NCBI GenBank assembly: GCA_963576725.1 | Contig: OY755251.1 | Coordinates: 37,703,246-37,767,245 of the forward strand | DNA length: 64,000 bases | Direction of reading: 5' to 3' | From: Azorinus chamasolen | Taxonomy: Eukaryota; Mollusca; Bivalvia; Cardiida; Solecurtidae | In this document: positions 30,602 through 45,100 of the stretch, one piece after another | Layout of the letters: the number at the start of each line of letters is the position of its first letter | Numbering within the stretch: the first letter of the stretch is position 1 | Translations under genes and position numbers: made by a program | Notes under the pieces: model-generated | The model's input: the letters and a program-made list of their open reading frames with translations, nothing else | The model's database searches: none | Told to the model about the DNA's origin: nothing

Positions 30602-31140
30602 CAGGATGGATGGATGGATGGATGGATGGATGGATGGATGGATGGATGGATGGATGGATGGACGGACGGATGGACAGACGAACGGACGGACGGACGGACA
30701 GATGGACAGATGGATATGGACAGATGGATACAGACAGATGGATGGATGGATATGGATGGATTATTGAATGGGTGGATTATTGAATGGATGGATGGAATGA
30801 ATAGATGGGTGGATGGGTGGTGGATGGATGAATGGATGGATAGATGGCCAGATGGATGGATGAATGAATGGGTAGATGGATGGACAGATGAATGGATGGA
30901 TGGATGGATGGAGAGATGAATTAATGGGTTGATGGATGGATCAGTGGATGGAATGAATAGATGGTTGGATGGTTGGTGGGATGGATGGATGGATGGCCAA
31001 ATGGATGAATGGATGGATGGATGGATATATAGATGGATGTATAGATAGATGGATGAACATACATATAAATTGATGGATGGACAGATGGATGGGTGGACAG
31101 AGGGACAGACAGAAGGAGGGATGGATGCCTGCATGGAACA
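30602..31140 (+). repeat. GGAT (TGGA) microsatellite, about 540 bp, with drifted units
   Basis: Near-pure GATG repeats at 30605-30665 grade into GACG, GATA and AATG variants up to 31140. The long minus-strand frame of HPSIHPS repeats (30448-31179) is just its translation. A TAGA run follows at 31232-31273, and scattered GGAT units continue to about 31440. Confidence 0.95.
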
Positions 31141-31235
31141 AATTGCATTGTTTTCTTCACAAATACAACCAACGACCACCCTTAGTTAGAACCAGCAAAG
31201 AACAATCCATGCATGGAATATGGATGTATGGATGC

Positions 31236-31273
<38 letters not shown>

Positions 31274-31879
31274 GGGTGTATAGATGGATGAATGCATAAA
31301 TTGATAGGTATTTAAAGTAATGGGTGGTGCAAATATAGATGTCTAAATGGATGGACTACCATATGCATGAATAGACCAGTAGGGTGAGGAAGTAAGAGAT
31401 GGATTGATGGATGGATTGATGGATAAATGGATGGACAGAAGGGTCAATAGACAAAGGAGTCAAAGGGAGTATGGCATTGAAGGAGTGGATTCATTGATAA
31501 GTGAGAAAATCAAGAATGTATGGAAGAACATACCTGAGTTTTTTTCCAGTTAGGGAAAGGAAAATAGCATGAATTGCTGCTTTTTGCAGATGCATGGCAA
31601 ATGGTGTTTTTATCTCTCATTCCTTTATTTACCTTGATCTGATATAAATACAATACACATAAATATATATGAATCTATGTCAAATAAATTGAAGATTGAT
31701 ATTTGAATGTTTGTGAAAATCATGATTGATTTGCAACTTTGTAAACTATTAATGCATTGTCACACACTGTCATGCTACACGTAGCTCCTAAGATCTCTAT
31801 AGGAATATCAATATTTCTGAAGTTATCTTTTGAGTTTATAGGATTGTGAAAAATTTCTTGACAGCCTGTCCCTTTTACC

Positions 31880-32310
31880 TACTGTAACATGGTGAAAAAA
31901 GTTTAGACTGGGACTCTACTGACTGACCAACACTCTACCGACTGACCTACCAAGCCACATAGTAAAGTCTATCAACTGTTTCACCACAATCTCTACCAAG
32001 CTACACACTGGCTCCCCGACAGGGAATCGAACACTGGTCTCCCACGTGACAGACGGAGATACTTACCATTATACATAGTGCTGACATCATAAAATGTGTA
32101 GGCCAAAGGCTCTGGGTTCGAATCCCAGTCAAGTCACAACTTTTTCACAATGTTACACTACCAAACTCATAATGTCTGTGTAGGAGAATAATATGTGTTA
32201 TCCATTGAATAATCAGCGTTTACATCTGAGAGAAAATATTGCTGGGTGTGGGGATCAAACTCCTAGTCAAGCACTCTACCACATGATCATCGCCATACAA
32301 TCCGGCTTGA
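31880..32310. repeat. Cluster of tRNA-derived SINE fragments
   Basis: Box-A-like GGTAGGTCAGTCGGTAGAGT on the minus strand near 31950. Box-B-like GGTTCGAATCCCAG on the plus strand at 32115-32128. A tRNA-Asp-like body lies between. Another GGATCAAACTCCTAG is at 32252. These are pieces in mixed orientation, not an intact tRNA gene. Confidence 0.6.
32012..32080 (-). pseudogene. tRNA-Asp(GTC)-like pseudogene
   Basis: On the minus strand, ATAATGGTAAGTATCTCCG, then CTGTCACG (anticodon GTC), GGGAGACCAG, TTCGATTCCC and GTCGGGGAG match the body of animal tRNA-Asp. The 5' acceptor strand does not pair. CCA follows directly (32011-32009), which nuclear tRNA genes do not encode, so a retroposed origin is likely. 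Confidence 0.6.
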
Positions 32311-32489
32311 ACAGTAAAGCTGTACAAGTGTTGATACAGATAAACTACACGGTCACCCTGTGACATTTGAATAAAAACATTTTCAATATAAAGAGAGATA
32401 AAAAACTACAAAAACAGAGAAGAACAGCTGGCTAGAGACATATATACATAACATAGATGTGTATATGTCTCTGACATAAATATAATTTT

Positions 32490-32757
32490 TAATCCTTTCC
32501 ACATGAATGTTCTTGTAAGAAATAATGTATATTTGAATATCTATTTAAGACTATTAGCCTAGCTAGATCTTAAATATAATATGCCATCATGAACAAGAAT
32601 GCAACTGGCCATTTCAGCTAAAAACTGTAGAATCGGGTCTGTTGTAACTCCATAAGCAAACAGTGCAGACCCTGATCACATGACTCCCCTTCGGGATCTG
32701 GATTTACTTTTTCGTAAATACTGTAAAGCCGTATAGATCTATGGAGAAAACGATTAT
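32490..32757 (+). mobile_element. TTAA MITE type I, decayed
   Basis: Begins TTAATCCTTTCCACATGAAT with AAGCAAACAGTGCAGACCCT at the centre. The second hairpin arm is nearly lost, and it ends near GAAAACGATTA. Confidence 0.5.
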
Positions 32758-33079
32758 CTACACATATGGAAACCAAAATAATTGTAAAACGACTGCCAGA
32801 AGTGTATTTTTAGAAAATGAAATGTTAATATTCTGTAGCATGTACAATTCTGCATATTATCCTTTGATATTACTAAAATTTAAAGGCATTTTAATTTATT
32901 TGAATAAGGAGTTTGCTTCTTTCTTCAAACAATTATGTCAATCATCATAAAATTATTTCCATCTTTTTTAAATATGAAAACTTGTTGTTTTCGCAATGGA
33001 AGTTCTGTCAGAATAAATCGAGGATTTCCGATTACATATTCTCCGAAGATAGTCGAGCAATCACGCAGATTGTGAAACA

Positions 33080-33167
33080 ATGGCGCCTGGAATATGGGGC
33101 AAACCCAGTTCTACGATTGATTGGTGTGAGGAAAATTATGCTGTGACAAGATACATAGCTGAATTCT
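33080..33167 (+). CDS. ACER3: ACER3 exon 1 with start codon
   Basis: The ATG at 33080 sits in AAACAATGG, with an in-frame TAG 30 bases upstream, so the start is well supported. It encodes 29 residues plus one base, followed by the consensus donor GTAAGT at 33168. Residues D14, W15, E17, N19 and E28 line up with D19, W20, E22, N24 and E33 of human ACER3, reported as the structural Ca2+ site; all five are kept. The N-terminus is five residues shorter than in human. Confidence 0.9.
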
Positions 33168-36100
33168 GTAAGTAAATATTTTTCGAGTTTGCATTTGACC
33201 AGTATGTACGTTTATTATTAAGGAAAACTACATGCTGTCTTACATGTTTGAATACGCTCCCGTGATTTAGGTTGTTGCTGTGTTTACAAATGATTGGTTC
33301 TCGGCATCGTCTCTTGAGTTCAGAGCAGGGAGCCTGTATATTTATAACTGTTATTGACAATATTGTTAACACGGTAATTATACATTCAAACTGGCATAAA
33401 TATTAATTAAAGTAGTGGAGAATAATGAAAAATAATAACTGTACCTGCATTTTGTTCAATTCATATCGCAGGCGTAAGAACACATGGTCAGAGAGAGATG
33501 TAGATGAGATATTGTACTCAGAGGTCCATGCACATAAAATGCATTAATGAAAACATTTTCAAGAATTAGCGTGGTCTCACCGTCTATCGAACCTCTTAAT
33601 ATAATTACGATACTTCTTTATTTTCTCCACTAAAGAGACAATTCTAAAGAGTGGTCACAGCATAGGGTTTGGTGGAGAAATGGCGATTTTTAGGATTTGA
33701 GTATGCACTTTTATCTGTAGTGTAGCTCTTTATTGATCTATCAAATAAAGTTTCTTTCATTGCAAGACATTACACTATCTTACTAAAATCATTAGACTTG
33801 CCTCAGAGAAGTGATTTTAATTGTTTCAACAATCATAGAGTTGGCAGGGGATAAAAATATTTTAAATATTTTTTTTTTAATTTGTTTCTTATAAGTTTGA
33901 AATGATCTACTTGTTGACCTGCATTAAATTTATGATTCAAAGCATGTGTATCATAAATCTGTGTATGAACTTGTAATGACCATATAAAGCAAACAGTTGA
34001 GCCATACAAAATACCAAGTCAATGCTTCATCAACTTGAGGATCATGATCTGAATTGTTGGTAGTGTTTAACTCTTTGCATATTAAATACTGTAATTGTCA
34101 TCTCCAAATTTGTTGTCTGCTACAAATTATTTGTAACTGGAGCTTCTGCTTTTTTGTTATATTTGAAAATGATGACAAATCAGAGTGTCTGTCTAATGAT
34201 TTGATCCTGAATATAATAGGCAGTCACAATTACTTTACATCCACATACATGTGATAACCTGCTGAGGCATGTCAGGTAGATTTTGGAAATTTGTCAGGTA
34301 GATTTGACTTTTGTCAGGTAGATTTTACTGACACGACAAAAGGAGGAAAAAGATACTTATGTTTGTTATACTATTTAACAATATCATTCATACTTTACCA
34401 TAAATGCATACCATACCATTATAAATCTTACATTACACACATAACATTTATACACTTAACCCTTTCCCTCATATAAACACCTTTTTCACGCATAAATTTG
34501 CAAAGAGAATAGACCCAGATCAGATGGCTCCTACAGGAGCTGTCTGGTCAGGGTCTGCTCTGTTTGCTTATGATATAGGAATGATTCTACACTTTCTGGT
34601 TTGGCCAAAAAATCTAATGTGGTGTTAAATCCCCATTAACCCTTTCCATCATATAAACAACGAAGTTTTCATGCATTTGCAAACAGAGTAGACCCAGATC
34701 AGATAGCTCCTATAGGAGCCTTCTGATCAGGGTCTGCTCTGTTTGCTTTTGGAATTTTAAAAATGTTTCTGTACTTTCTAAAATGTAGAAATAAATAGCA
34801 ATAAAGTTCCAATCTCCATATTTGCTTATAACCACTTTGTTTATGAATATTCAGTAGGGACTGGAATTTGGAATGAAAATGGTACAGGGAAAGGGTTTAA
34901 ATCAAATACTAATAATTGGCATTCAGTAATAATTCTAGATTTTTTTCATGGGCCAAAAGGACTCTTTGAAATCAATAGGTCTCAAGCCCAAAACACTGGG
35001 TTCCTTATTAAATATTGTCATGAAAAATCAATATTTATTACTGTTTTATCATATAATGATAAGTAATTCCATTTTATTTTATTTTATTTTATAATAACAT
35101 TTTTAGGGGGTGGCTCATTTTATAGCCCCTATTTAGCTATACTCCCAGTCCCAATGACAACTTTTACTCAGTTCAAGTCAGTTAAATCTTTACTCAGTTC
35201 AAATTATTTACTGCAAACACTGAGCAGTCACAGAAATGTTGAAATCCAAACAGGGTTCAGAGTCCGTGTTTTAGCCCGTCTCTACAATCGTCGCGAAAAC
35301 TGATGACATTTCAACTTTATATAGTAATTATTTTTTGAAGAGTTTGCAATGGTAGATAATATTTCAGGGTGTTTTCAATTACTTCTTTAGTGTCCTTACC
35401 ACTAATTATATTAATGAAAAAGTAATTTTGTGTACAAATCAAATGCATGATTATCAGTCCAAACAGTCTTATTTCGAAGTGTTTCGGCCCATTGCAACAA
35501 CGAGGCCAAGCACAGCTGTCTTTGACAAGGAAGCAGAGAAGCATTTCTATCTCTTATAACTTAAATATGAAAAAATAATTCCTATTATAGGGTCATGACA
35601 CTCCCATGTCGCCTCGCTTGAGTAATAAACCTGCTGCATGTGATATTTGTGGTAGACGTTTGCATTTTGACACGACTGGTTCCCGAACAATTTATTTGGT
35701 AAAGTAGTAGAGTGAAAACCGGAACCACCTCGTGATTATGTAATTCGGGTGTTCTCCAAGGTCTCCACAGGGGATTCCCTTGATTGGTCCCTACCAAAAC
35801 AGACCAAGCGTGGATCACAGCATGATAGCAAGTTAAAGGTGGTCTGTGTGTGTACAGAACTTACAGATAAACGCCACCAGGGAGGAAAATGTATGTCACA
35901 AAAAAAATTGCCTTTGTAAATTTCAAAAACGGTAGATTTAAATACCGTTCCGGTAGAACGGTAAACCACCTCTGAAAACGGTAGAATTCAACTACCGTCG
36001 GTAGTTAAATTATCACATGTATGCATCCAATATTGTACACATGGTTATTAGTCCCCCACCGGTTACCGGTTGGGGGACTATAGGTTTGCTCGATTCCGTC

Positions 36101-39100
36101 TGTCTGTCTGTCTGTCTGTCCGTCTGTCCGTCCGTCTGTCCGTCTGTCACGCTTCTTGTCCGGGCCATATCTCCTACAAAGTTATGCCAAATTCATTATA
36201 ACTTCACACATTGAAGAAGCATGATGAGGGCTAGTGTCATGCACAAGGGTCATAACTCTAGCATCAATATTTTTGGAGTTATTCCCCTTTTACATATTTT
36301 TTTGTCCGGACAATAACTCTTTATCTACTGGTTCAATTGATTTGAAACTTCACATATGGAACAATCATGATAAGGGGTAGTGTCATACACAAGGGCCATA
36401 ACTCTAGCATCAGTGTTTTTGGAGTTATTCCCCTTTTTCATATTTTCCTGTCAGTCCGTCTGTCACACTTCGTGTCCGGGCAATATCTCCTACAAAGTTA
36501 GGCCAAATTCATTATAACTTCACACATTGAAGAAGCATGATGAGGGCTAGTGTCATGCACAAGGGTCATAACTCTAGCATCAATATTTTTGGAGTTATTC
36601 CCCTTTTACATATTTTTTTGTCCGGACAATAACTCTTTATCTACTGGTTCAATTGATTTGAAACTTCACATATGGAACAATCATGATAAGGGGTAGTGTC
36701 ATACACAAGGGCCATAACTCTAGCATCAATATTTTTGGAGTTATTCCCCTTTTTCACATTTTCTTGTCAGTCCGTCTGTCACACTTCGTGTCCGGGCAAT
36801 ATCTCCTACAAAGTTAGGCCAAATTCATTATAACTTCACACATTGAAGAAGCATGATCAGGAGTAGTGTCATGCACAAGGGCCATAATTATAGCATCAAT
36901 ATTTTTGGAGTTATTCCCTTTTTTCATATTTTTTTGTCCGGACAATAACTCTTTCTCTACTGGTTCAATTGATTTGAAACTTCACATATGGAACACGCAT
37001 GATGAGGGGTAGTGTCATGCACAAGGGCAATAACTCTAGCATCAATATTTTTGGAGTTACTCCCCTTTTTCATATTTTCTTGTCGGGACAATAACTTTTT
37101 ATTTACTGATTCAATGTATGAAAGTAGGTACTTAAATACCATTCAGGTGGTCATGTATATACCATGGTCAACCACACCATGGGTGGGTGGGGTGGGGAGA
37201 GTGGAGGTTTTTTTCAGTCCGGTGGGGGACTTATGTCTTGCATAGCAATACAACATGCCCTTGTTTAATATTATATATTCAAGAGTTAACCTTTTCCTTC
37301 ATATATAAACGCCTTTTCACACATTTGCAAACAGAGAAGACCCAGATCAGATCAGATGGCTCCTACAGGGTTTGCCCTGTTTGCTGATGGAATCTGACTT
37401 CTCTCTTTCTTTAGTATCTAAAATATTCTAGACTTTACATATATTATTGCAGTATAATTATTTTGTCCATAGAATTTTTTATTCAGTAGGACTAGTTATT
37501 GTAACACATTTGCAAACAGAGAAGACCCAGATCAGATCAGACGGCTCCTACAGTGTCTGCCCTGTTTGCTGATGAAATCTGACTTCTCTCTTTCTTTAGT
37601 ATCTAAAATATTCTAGACTTTACATATATTATTGCAGTATAATTATTTTGTCCATAGAATTTTTTATTCAGTAGGACTAGTTATTGAATTTTGACTAAAT
37701 ATAGAACAGGGAAAGGGTTAAAAGATAAAGAGGAACACCTTATTGCAGTGATCGGAAAAGAAATTATTCTTCTGTGACCCTAACAGACTGAGATAGTTTT
37801 ACAAACATTAATGTGACATTTTCCAATTTCTATATGACATTCTACTCAGTTTGTAGCAATATCTCATGTTAATACATTGCAATTTTTTAATAATATGTAA
37901 AGTGGCACAACTTGACAAGGCCCCAAGGTTTCCCATCAACTGCACATTGAATAGCATGCCAACAAAACCTGAGAGCAAAACAGTATACTAATAAGCTCAA
38001 GATTGTTATTCCAGAATGTAATTTTGAAGTTTATGTCATGGTAATGTTGTATTGTCATTGTTAGACACTAGACAGCATGTATGAGACTATAATAAGATCG
38101 ATTTTTATCAAAATACTCTTCAGCCCTAAAACGTGACTTAACCCTTTCCTCCACAAATACGCCTTTCTACACCTTTGTAACTGTCACTTTTTGAAACCAA
38201 ATGTGATAAATAGAGCATTAATTTGCTCCTTAGGAGCAATTAATGCTCTATTTATCACAATGGTTTCTAAACTACAAAATTCTAAAAGTTTCCTTTTCTC
38301 TAGTTAATGCTCCTTTTAGGTAGATTATATTCAAAAGAGGTTGGATCTAAAAAAAAAAAAAAGCCTATGAGGGAATGACTTAAATGTCACATAAAGAGGC
38401 ATGTCATGACATTATTATTATAAATCAGACATTTTTTGAAATGGCATATGAACAACAGAATTTTTATCCCATGGCAGAAACTGTAGAACCAAGTCTGTAT
38501 TATTTCGTATACAACAGAGCAGATCCTGATCAGACAGCTCTTATTTGAGCCATCTGATCTTCATCCGCTCTGTTTGCAAAGGCATTAACTCATTCTCTCC
38601 TAGGCTATTTTTAGACTCAATCTCTTTGAATGTATCTACCTAAAAGGAGCATTAACTAGAGGAAAGGAAAAATTTAGAATTTTGTAGTTTGAAACCATTG
38701 TGACAAATAGAGCATTTACTCCTATAGGAGCAAATGCTCTATTTATCACAATTGTTTCATAAAGTGACTTCTATAGTTGCGCAAAAATGCGTCACTAGGG
38801 GACAATGTGTTAAAAGGTGTATTTATCAGGCAACATGTTTATGGCATAATGTTAGGGTTAATTCAGGTACAGGTAACTGGTGAGAAACCAATGAGTCGCA
38901 GATCATGTGGCTTAGAAGCTCAGTGGTTAGAGTACTGGTGCGGTAAGCCAAAGGCCCTGGGTACGAGTCCTGGTTGGGCCGCAATCTTTTCACTGGTCAG
39001 TTGTCCCAGAGACATACATACATGTATGTATACATTTATATGTCTCTGGATGTCCTGTTACAGTAAGGTGCCCAAGAAAAATTCAAACCATGTACCTGCC

Positions 39101-42100
39101 TGCTTTCTTGTGAGTTACAGTGAGTTCCTCAGGGAAAAAGGGGAGTAGTTTAACAACTTTGAGTTAAGTCATGTGGGAATTCAGTAACTCCTGGATCGTG
39201 TGACTCAGTAGTGGCTGGCATGGTAAGTCAGAGGCCATGGTGTCGGTCAGGTCCCTGTTTAGCCACAATCTTTTCACAAGTTTTCCTGGTGATAGAAATA
39301 CCTTGCTTCTTTCATTTGACTCCAGATCTATGGCTCATCATTTGATCTCCTACTTTTAAATAAACACACAATCCGTTGCTTAAATTTTAAACATTTCCAA
39401 GAATTTAAACTATGTCGCCAAAGAGCTAGCTTCCTTGCATTCAGAGTTGCTTAACCTTGCAACATTTCCAAGAACTTTCAACTCTCCTCTTTAGTGATAT
39501 GGTTTAACCCTTTCCTCCATAAACACGCCTTTCTACGCCTCTGTGAAATTCACCTATTGGAAACATTGTGATAAATAGAGCATTTGCTTCTTGGAGCAAA
39601 TGCTCTATTTATCACAATGGTTTAAAACTGCAGAATTCTAAAAATTTTCTTTTCTCTAGTCAATGCCTTTTCGGTAGATTTATTCAAATTGGTTCGATCT
39701 AAAAATAGCCTATGAGGGAATGGGTTAAGTGCTTGGAAATGTTGGGAAGTTAGTAATGGACTGCGCAGTTACTGGCTGGATGGGTGACCGCTAGGAGTAA
39801 TGGACTGCACATTTACTGGCTGGATGGGTGACCGCTAGGGATTGCAGATGGTGCATGTTACAATTACTCATTTTATATATATTAATCAAATATTTATAAG
39901 ACATAGCCACGGATATGCAGGCATTTGAATTATATCATTAACTCTTTACTCCATTTACCCTTTCTTCACCTTTGCAAGCAGTGCAGACCCAGATCAGAGG
40001 GTTTCAGTTCTACGATAGGAACTCTCTGATCAGGGTCTGCTCTGTTTGTTTATGAAATAATATATCTAATTAGTACTCATAATGTCATTATTTCTTGCAT
40101 GAATGTTCATGGAGTAAAGGATTAACTAAGGATCTTCTCTGTTTTTCTCTCTGCCAACTCTGCACACTAACAGTCAATTTTTGATAACCTCTATGCACAT
40201 CAGGGCTTTTTTTCATGAATATGGGAAAGGACCTTTGCCTCTTATTTTAGGGGAAAATAATACATTATTATGGACAAAGGGGGATAAATTTGCTATGTTT
40301 TCAGGGAAAATTGATTGATTTTAATTCAAGAAGGAGAAAAGGGTTCAATGACAAACAATTCAGACCCAGATCATATTTGGAGTATTTCGTTAGGAGCCTT
40401 TGATCTATGCCCATACTGATTGATCTATGTTAGTTGTTTCCAGCATATTAACACTTTCCCTGTTCAATATTCATGTAAGAAATAATCATATCATGAATAT
40501 TTATTAACTGAATTTTTATAATGTGAACGTTTCATGGAATCTTTTTGCTTTGTAGAATCTATTGTCATGTCAAATGCAAACAGAGCTGACCCTGATCAGA
40601 CGGCTCCAATAGGAGTTAATGCGTTAAAAGGTGTTCAAGATTTAATAATTCAATGATTAGACTGGCCCCTGTAAGAAATCCCTAGAGGCTCACTTTGCCT
40701 GTCAACTTTGACTGCACTTTAGATTGCATCATGTAACCCCTGACCAGACGGAGACACTTTTTTCATGCCTTATTAGTAGCAGTCTGGCCAGGGTCTGCTC
40801 TGTTTGCTATTAAAATAAAACAGATTTGATGTGACAGTTTATGCCACGGCCAAACATTCCTGTGTTAACTGTTCATATTATCAGACTAAAGATTATTCTG
40901 ATAAATATTTATGAATTAATCTATACATTTTCATGAGATAAAGGGTTTAAAAACCCTAGGTTTGAATACAGGACATGCATGCACTCATGACTGTCATGTG
41001 TAAACAGTGTAGATCCAGATCGGGGGGCTCCTTTAGGATCAGGGTCTGCACTGTTTGTCAGTTAAAGTCCTTTAGCAAGTCTAAACCTTACATACTGAAC
41101 TGACTCTGTAGTTAAGCTCTGGTGGACTGTTTTCAGCACTAAAGGGGTAAAGATGACAGCTGCAATGTTACTAAGCATTTCCTTATAATTATGTATGGTA
41201 GCTGTTTGGACAAAACTGGCTGAATTAGTGTCGACCCATTTCCTTATAATGATGTTTGATAGTTGGTTGGATGCTATATTAGTGTCAACTCAGATAATTA
41301 TGTATAGTTCCACTAGTTAGCCTTATTCTGTCACGACTTGTCAAAAAATACAACCAGATTGTCAGGTGATATGGATTCTGATACCATATGATAGTTTTAT
41401 TCAAATTATTCCATTGAGCTTTAAAGCCCATGAGGACAAAACATTTCGCAGCCCAATAACTGACAGTATGATGGAAACATTCTTAACAATACAACAAAAA
41501 CAATGTAACAAAACATCGCATAGAAGGTTTTACAGCTATACAAAAGAATGTGATAATAAACCTTTACTCAATAAATACACCTTTCTAATGCCTTTGCAAA
41601 CAGAGCAGACCCAGATCAGATGGCTCCTATAGGATCAGGGTCTGCTCTGTTTGCTTATGATACAATATATCTATATGATTCTGCAGTTTCTGCCATTGCT
41701 CAAAATTCCTGTGTCCATGTGCTATTATAACAAATTAGACTAATTAATATTCACAATGTCATTGTTTCTTACATGAATATTTATGGAGTAAAGGTTAAAC
41801 CTTGTATTTATTTTGTATAAGATAATTAAGATATAAGCGCAGAGCAACAGATAAGCGTTCATATCATCATTTCTCCACCAAACCTTATGTTTAACGTTGT
41901 TATGTTATGTTTAACGTTGCAGGGAGGCCTGCGTATGTATGGAGTTAACCCTTTCCCTCATATGCCTTTTCATGTATTTACAAACAGAGTAGACCCAGAT
42001 CAGACAGCTCCTAGAGGAGCCATCTAATCAAGGTACTGCTCTGTTTGCTAATGTAATTTGATAGATCTGTTTCCTGTTTCTTTAGTTTCTAAAATGACCA

Positions 42101-45100
42101 CAATCTTCCATCTTTCATATTTCTATGTAACTATTTTGTCAATGAATATGCAGTAAGTATTGAAATTTGGAATACATAATTTATGGAACAGGGAAAGGGT
42201 TAATGAACAATTTGCTGCTGTAAAGTTAGGAGAATAATTGAGTTTACTGATGAGACGCAGTGTGTCTCCTGATTAGATGCTTCATAATGACTTTAAAATT
42301 TGTGCATTTTTTGTGTCATTGACAATTCAATGTATCCATGGCAACTATTATTTTGTCAGTACACTTGTTAATTTCTAGAAAAATGTATTTTTTCCCTATT
42401 AACCCTTTAATGTGGGATATTAGTGTACTCAATGTATTGTCCTTTGTAAATGTTGTAGACCCAGATCAGAGGGTTTCCTAGGGGAGCCCAATCTGATCAG
42501 GGTAGTCACTGTTTGTTATTCTTAATCCTCTCCCAAATGATACCCTTTCATTCATTTCTAATGGACTCAGTTGTTAACCCATTACCTCATAGGCTATTTT
42601 TAGATACAACCTCTTTGAATAAATCTACCGAAAAGGAGCATTAACTAGAGAAAACGAAAATTTTAGAATTTTGTAGTTCAAAACCATTGTGACAAATAGA
42701 GCATTAATTTTGCTCCTATGAAATTGACTTTTACAGAGTCGTCAAAAGTCGTCAATATTAGGGAATGGGTTAAACACTGATATTTGTAGCATTCATGTGA
42801 ATAGGGTCTGCTTTACTCCATAAATACGCCTATCTACACATTTGCAAACAGAGTAGAACCAGATCCGACAGCTCCTATAGGAGTCGTCTGATCAGGGTCT
42901 GCTCTGTTTGCTTCTGATATACTGTAGATATTATTCTACAGTTTCTTCCTTGACCAAAACTTCGTCTGTCTGTGTGATCTTATAACAACTAATCTAATTA
43001 ATATTCAAGATTTCATTATTTCTTACATGAACATTCATGGAGTAAAGGGTTAAATACATGTAGCTACCGTAATTGAATAATGTTTACTGACATGACTGCA
43101 CATTATTACATAACTTTTATAACAAAATTAGGCCTCAGGGTTATTGTTAATGAGCAAGTATCCCCAGTATACGTATACCTTGTAGACAAATTTATGGTCC
43201 TTGTATTCTTTGGAAGCAGTTTGGATCCAGATCAGATAATTGTCCTAGGTCAGGTGGTTGCAATTCAGATCTGATTTTGATTTTAACAATTTAGCAGTAA
43301 TTTTGCTTTTTATTACACCTTACCTCATGAATATTCATGTAAGAAATAATGGCATGAGGAATATTAATTAGTTTAGGTAATTAATGGCATATGAACCCAG
43401 GAATTGTAGGACATGATAGAAACTGTAGAATCACATCTTTATTATTCCAAACAGAGCACTGCTGACTCTGTCACAGTTATAATTCCTAAATTAGACTGAT
43501 ATACTGTAAAAACCCTCTTAACCGGAATTCTATTCGATACATTGAGGCATGCGGGTGGCTGCTTAACTCTTTGGGCACCAAATTTAAAAGTGTCATTTGC
43601 AATAATAATTTCATATTAAATATAATTCTAAACTAAATAATAAAGGTACATTAGTAAAACATTTGTTTTTAAAAACCTGTATGCTTGGGCTAAAATAATA
43701 CAGAAAACGGTGAAGTCCCAGATCAGATGCCACCTTGAAAAGGTGGCATCTGACCTGGGACTGCACTGTTTTCAATGGTGCCAACAGGCGACATTGGTGC
43801 CGAAAGAGTTAATGCATGGTGAAAACCACACAGAAAGCTCCTAGAAGAGCTTTCTGCATGATTTTCACCATGCATAAAGCTGCCACCTGTCTCCAAGACA
43901 AATATTTATACTAAATTTAACGTCCAGTTTAGAGGAGTTTTACTTAGTAACAGTTAGGGATGACCATGATGGAGCAGGTTGATGTGAGTCTCACTCTGTA
44001 CTATTTGCTTATGTTTGTCTGTCAAAATACTTAGGGGAGGTAGTGTATTCAACTGTACAGAGGGGGTCAGAAATAGGAAACCCAGATATTTAGGGTAAAT
44101 ATGGGTTGTAGGTGAAAGAGCTGAGCAATAAAATGTCCAGGGTGTACACTATTTGTTATTATGACCATCTAACTTAACCCTTGACCCCTTCCCTGTTGCA
44201 TATTTATGTAAGAAATAATGAAACTATGAATATTAATTAGATTATTTTTCACAATGGTTTAATAAATACAAAACATTTTGGCTCAGACAGAAACTGTAGA
44301 ATCAAATGTATATTATTCTATAAGCAAACAGAGCAGACCCTGATCAGATGGCTCCTGTCTGATCTGGGTCTACTTATGCATGAAAAGTTGTTTATATGAG
44401 GGAAATGTTTAACCTGCTGAACAATTAAAACTTGTTCCTCCCTTCCTGAATATAAATTAAACAAAAACTTCAATCAAATATATCAAAGAAGAAACAGTGC
44501 AGACCCTGATCAAAGAGCTCCCTATCGAGCCCTTTGGTGTTGTTCTACACTGTTTGTAAATGTATTATATTCTCGGTTCCCGCACTTTAATGGTTCAAAT
44601 TATCAAACTGGATCTAGATAATTATTCACCTTGACAAAGGAGATTGCAGGGTGTCTGAATAGTTGGGGTAAATAGGGATACCATCTTCAAGTTCAAGGAC
44701 AGTAAAAGTACATATCAGATTGTATTACTTGACCATTTTAAACTGAGACTCATTAATTTCCGTTAGCATTCCCGGCTATACTCAGATGAATTCTAGTACC
44801 ATACATACCAATACATACGAATGTATACGGAGTATGAACGGAGTCTCAGTTTAATCTGGTCAAGCAATATACAGTAAAACCCCTCTAATGCGACCACTTA
44901 ATGAATAAACATGGCTGTTGTTATAAGCAGGTGGTTGCTTAATGCAGGACAAAAGAAGCTGTCTGCATAACTTTTGTCCTGCATTAAACTACCACCTGCC
45001 TTTGCCACTGTGAATTATGCCCTTTTTTGCTGGTCGCATTTGAGGTTTTACTGTAATTTAATCCTGTACATGCAGGGAAATGAATGTACTGATAATTGCA

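Noticed and set aside
30448..31179. 243-codon minus-strand frame rich in His-Pro-Ser-Ile
   Set aside because: It is the translation of the GGAT microsatellite; other frames over the same bases are open too.
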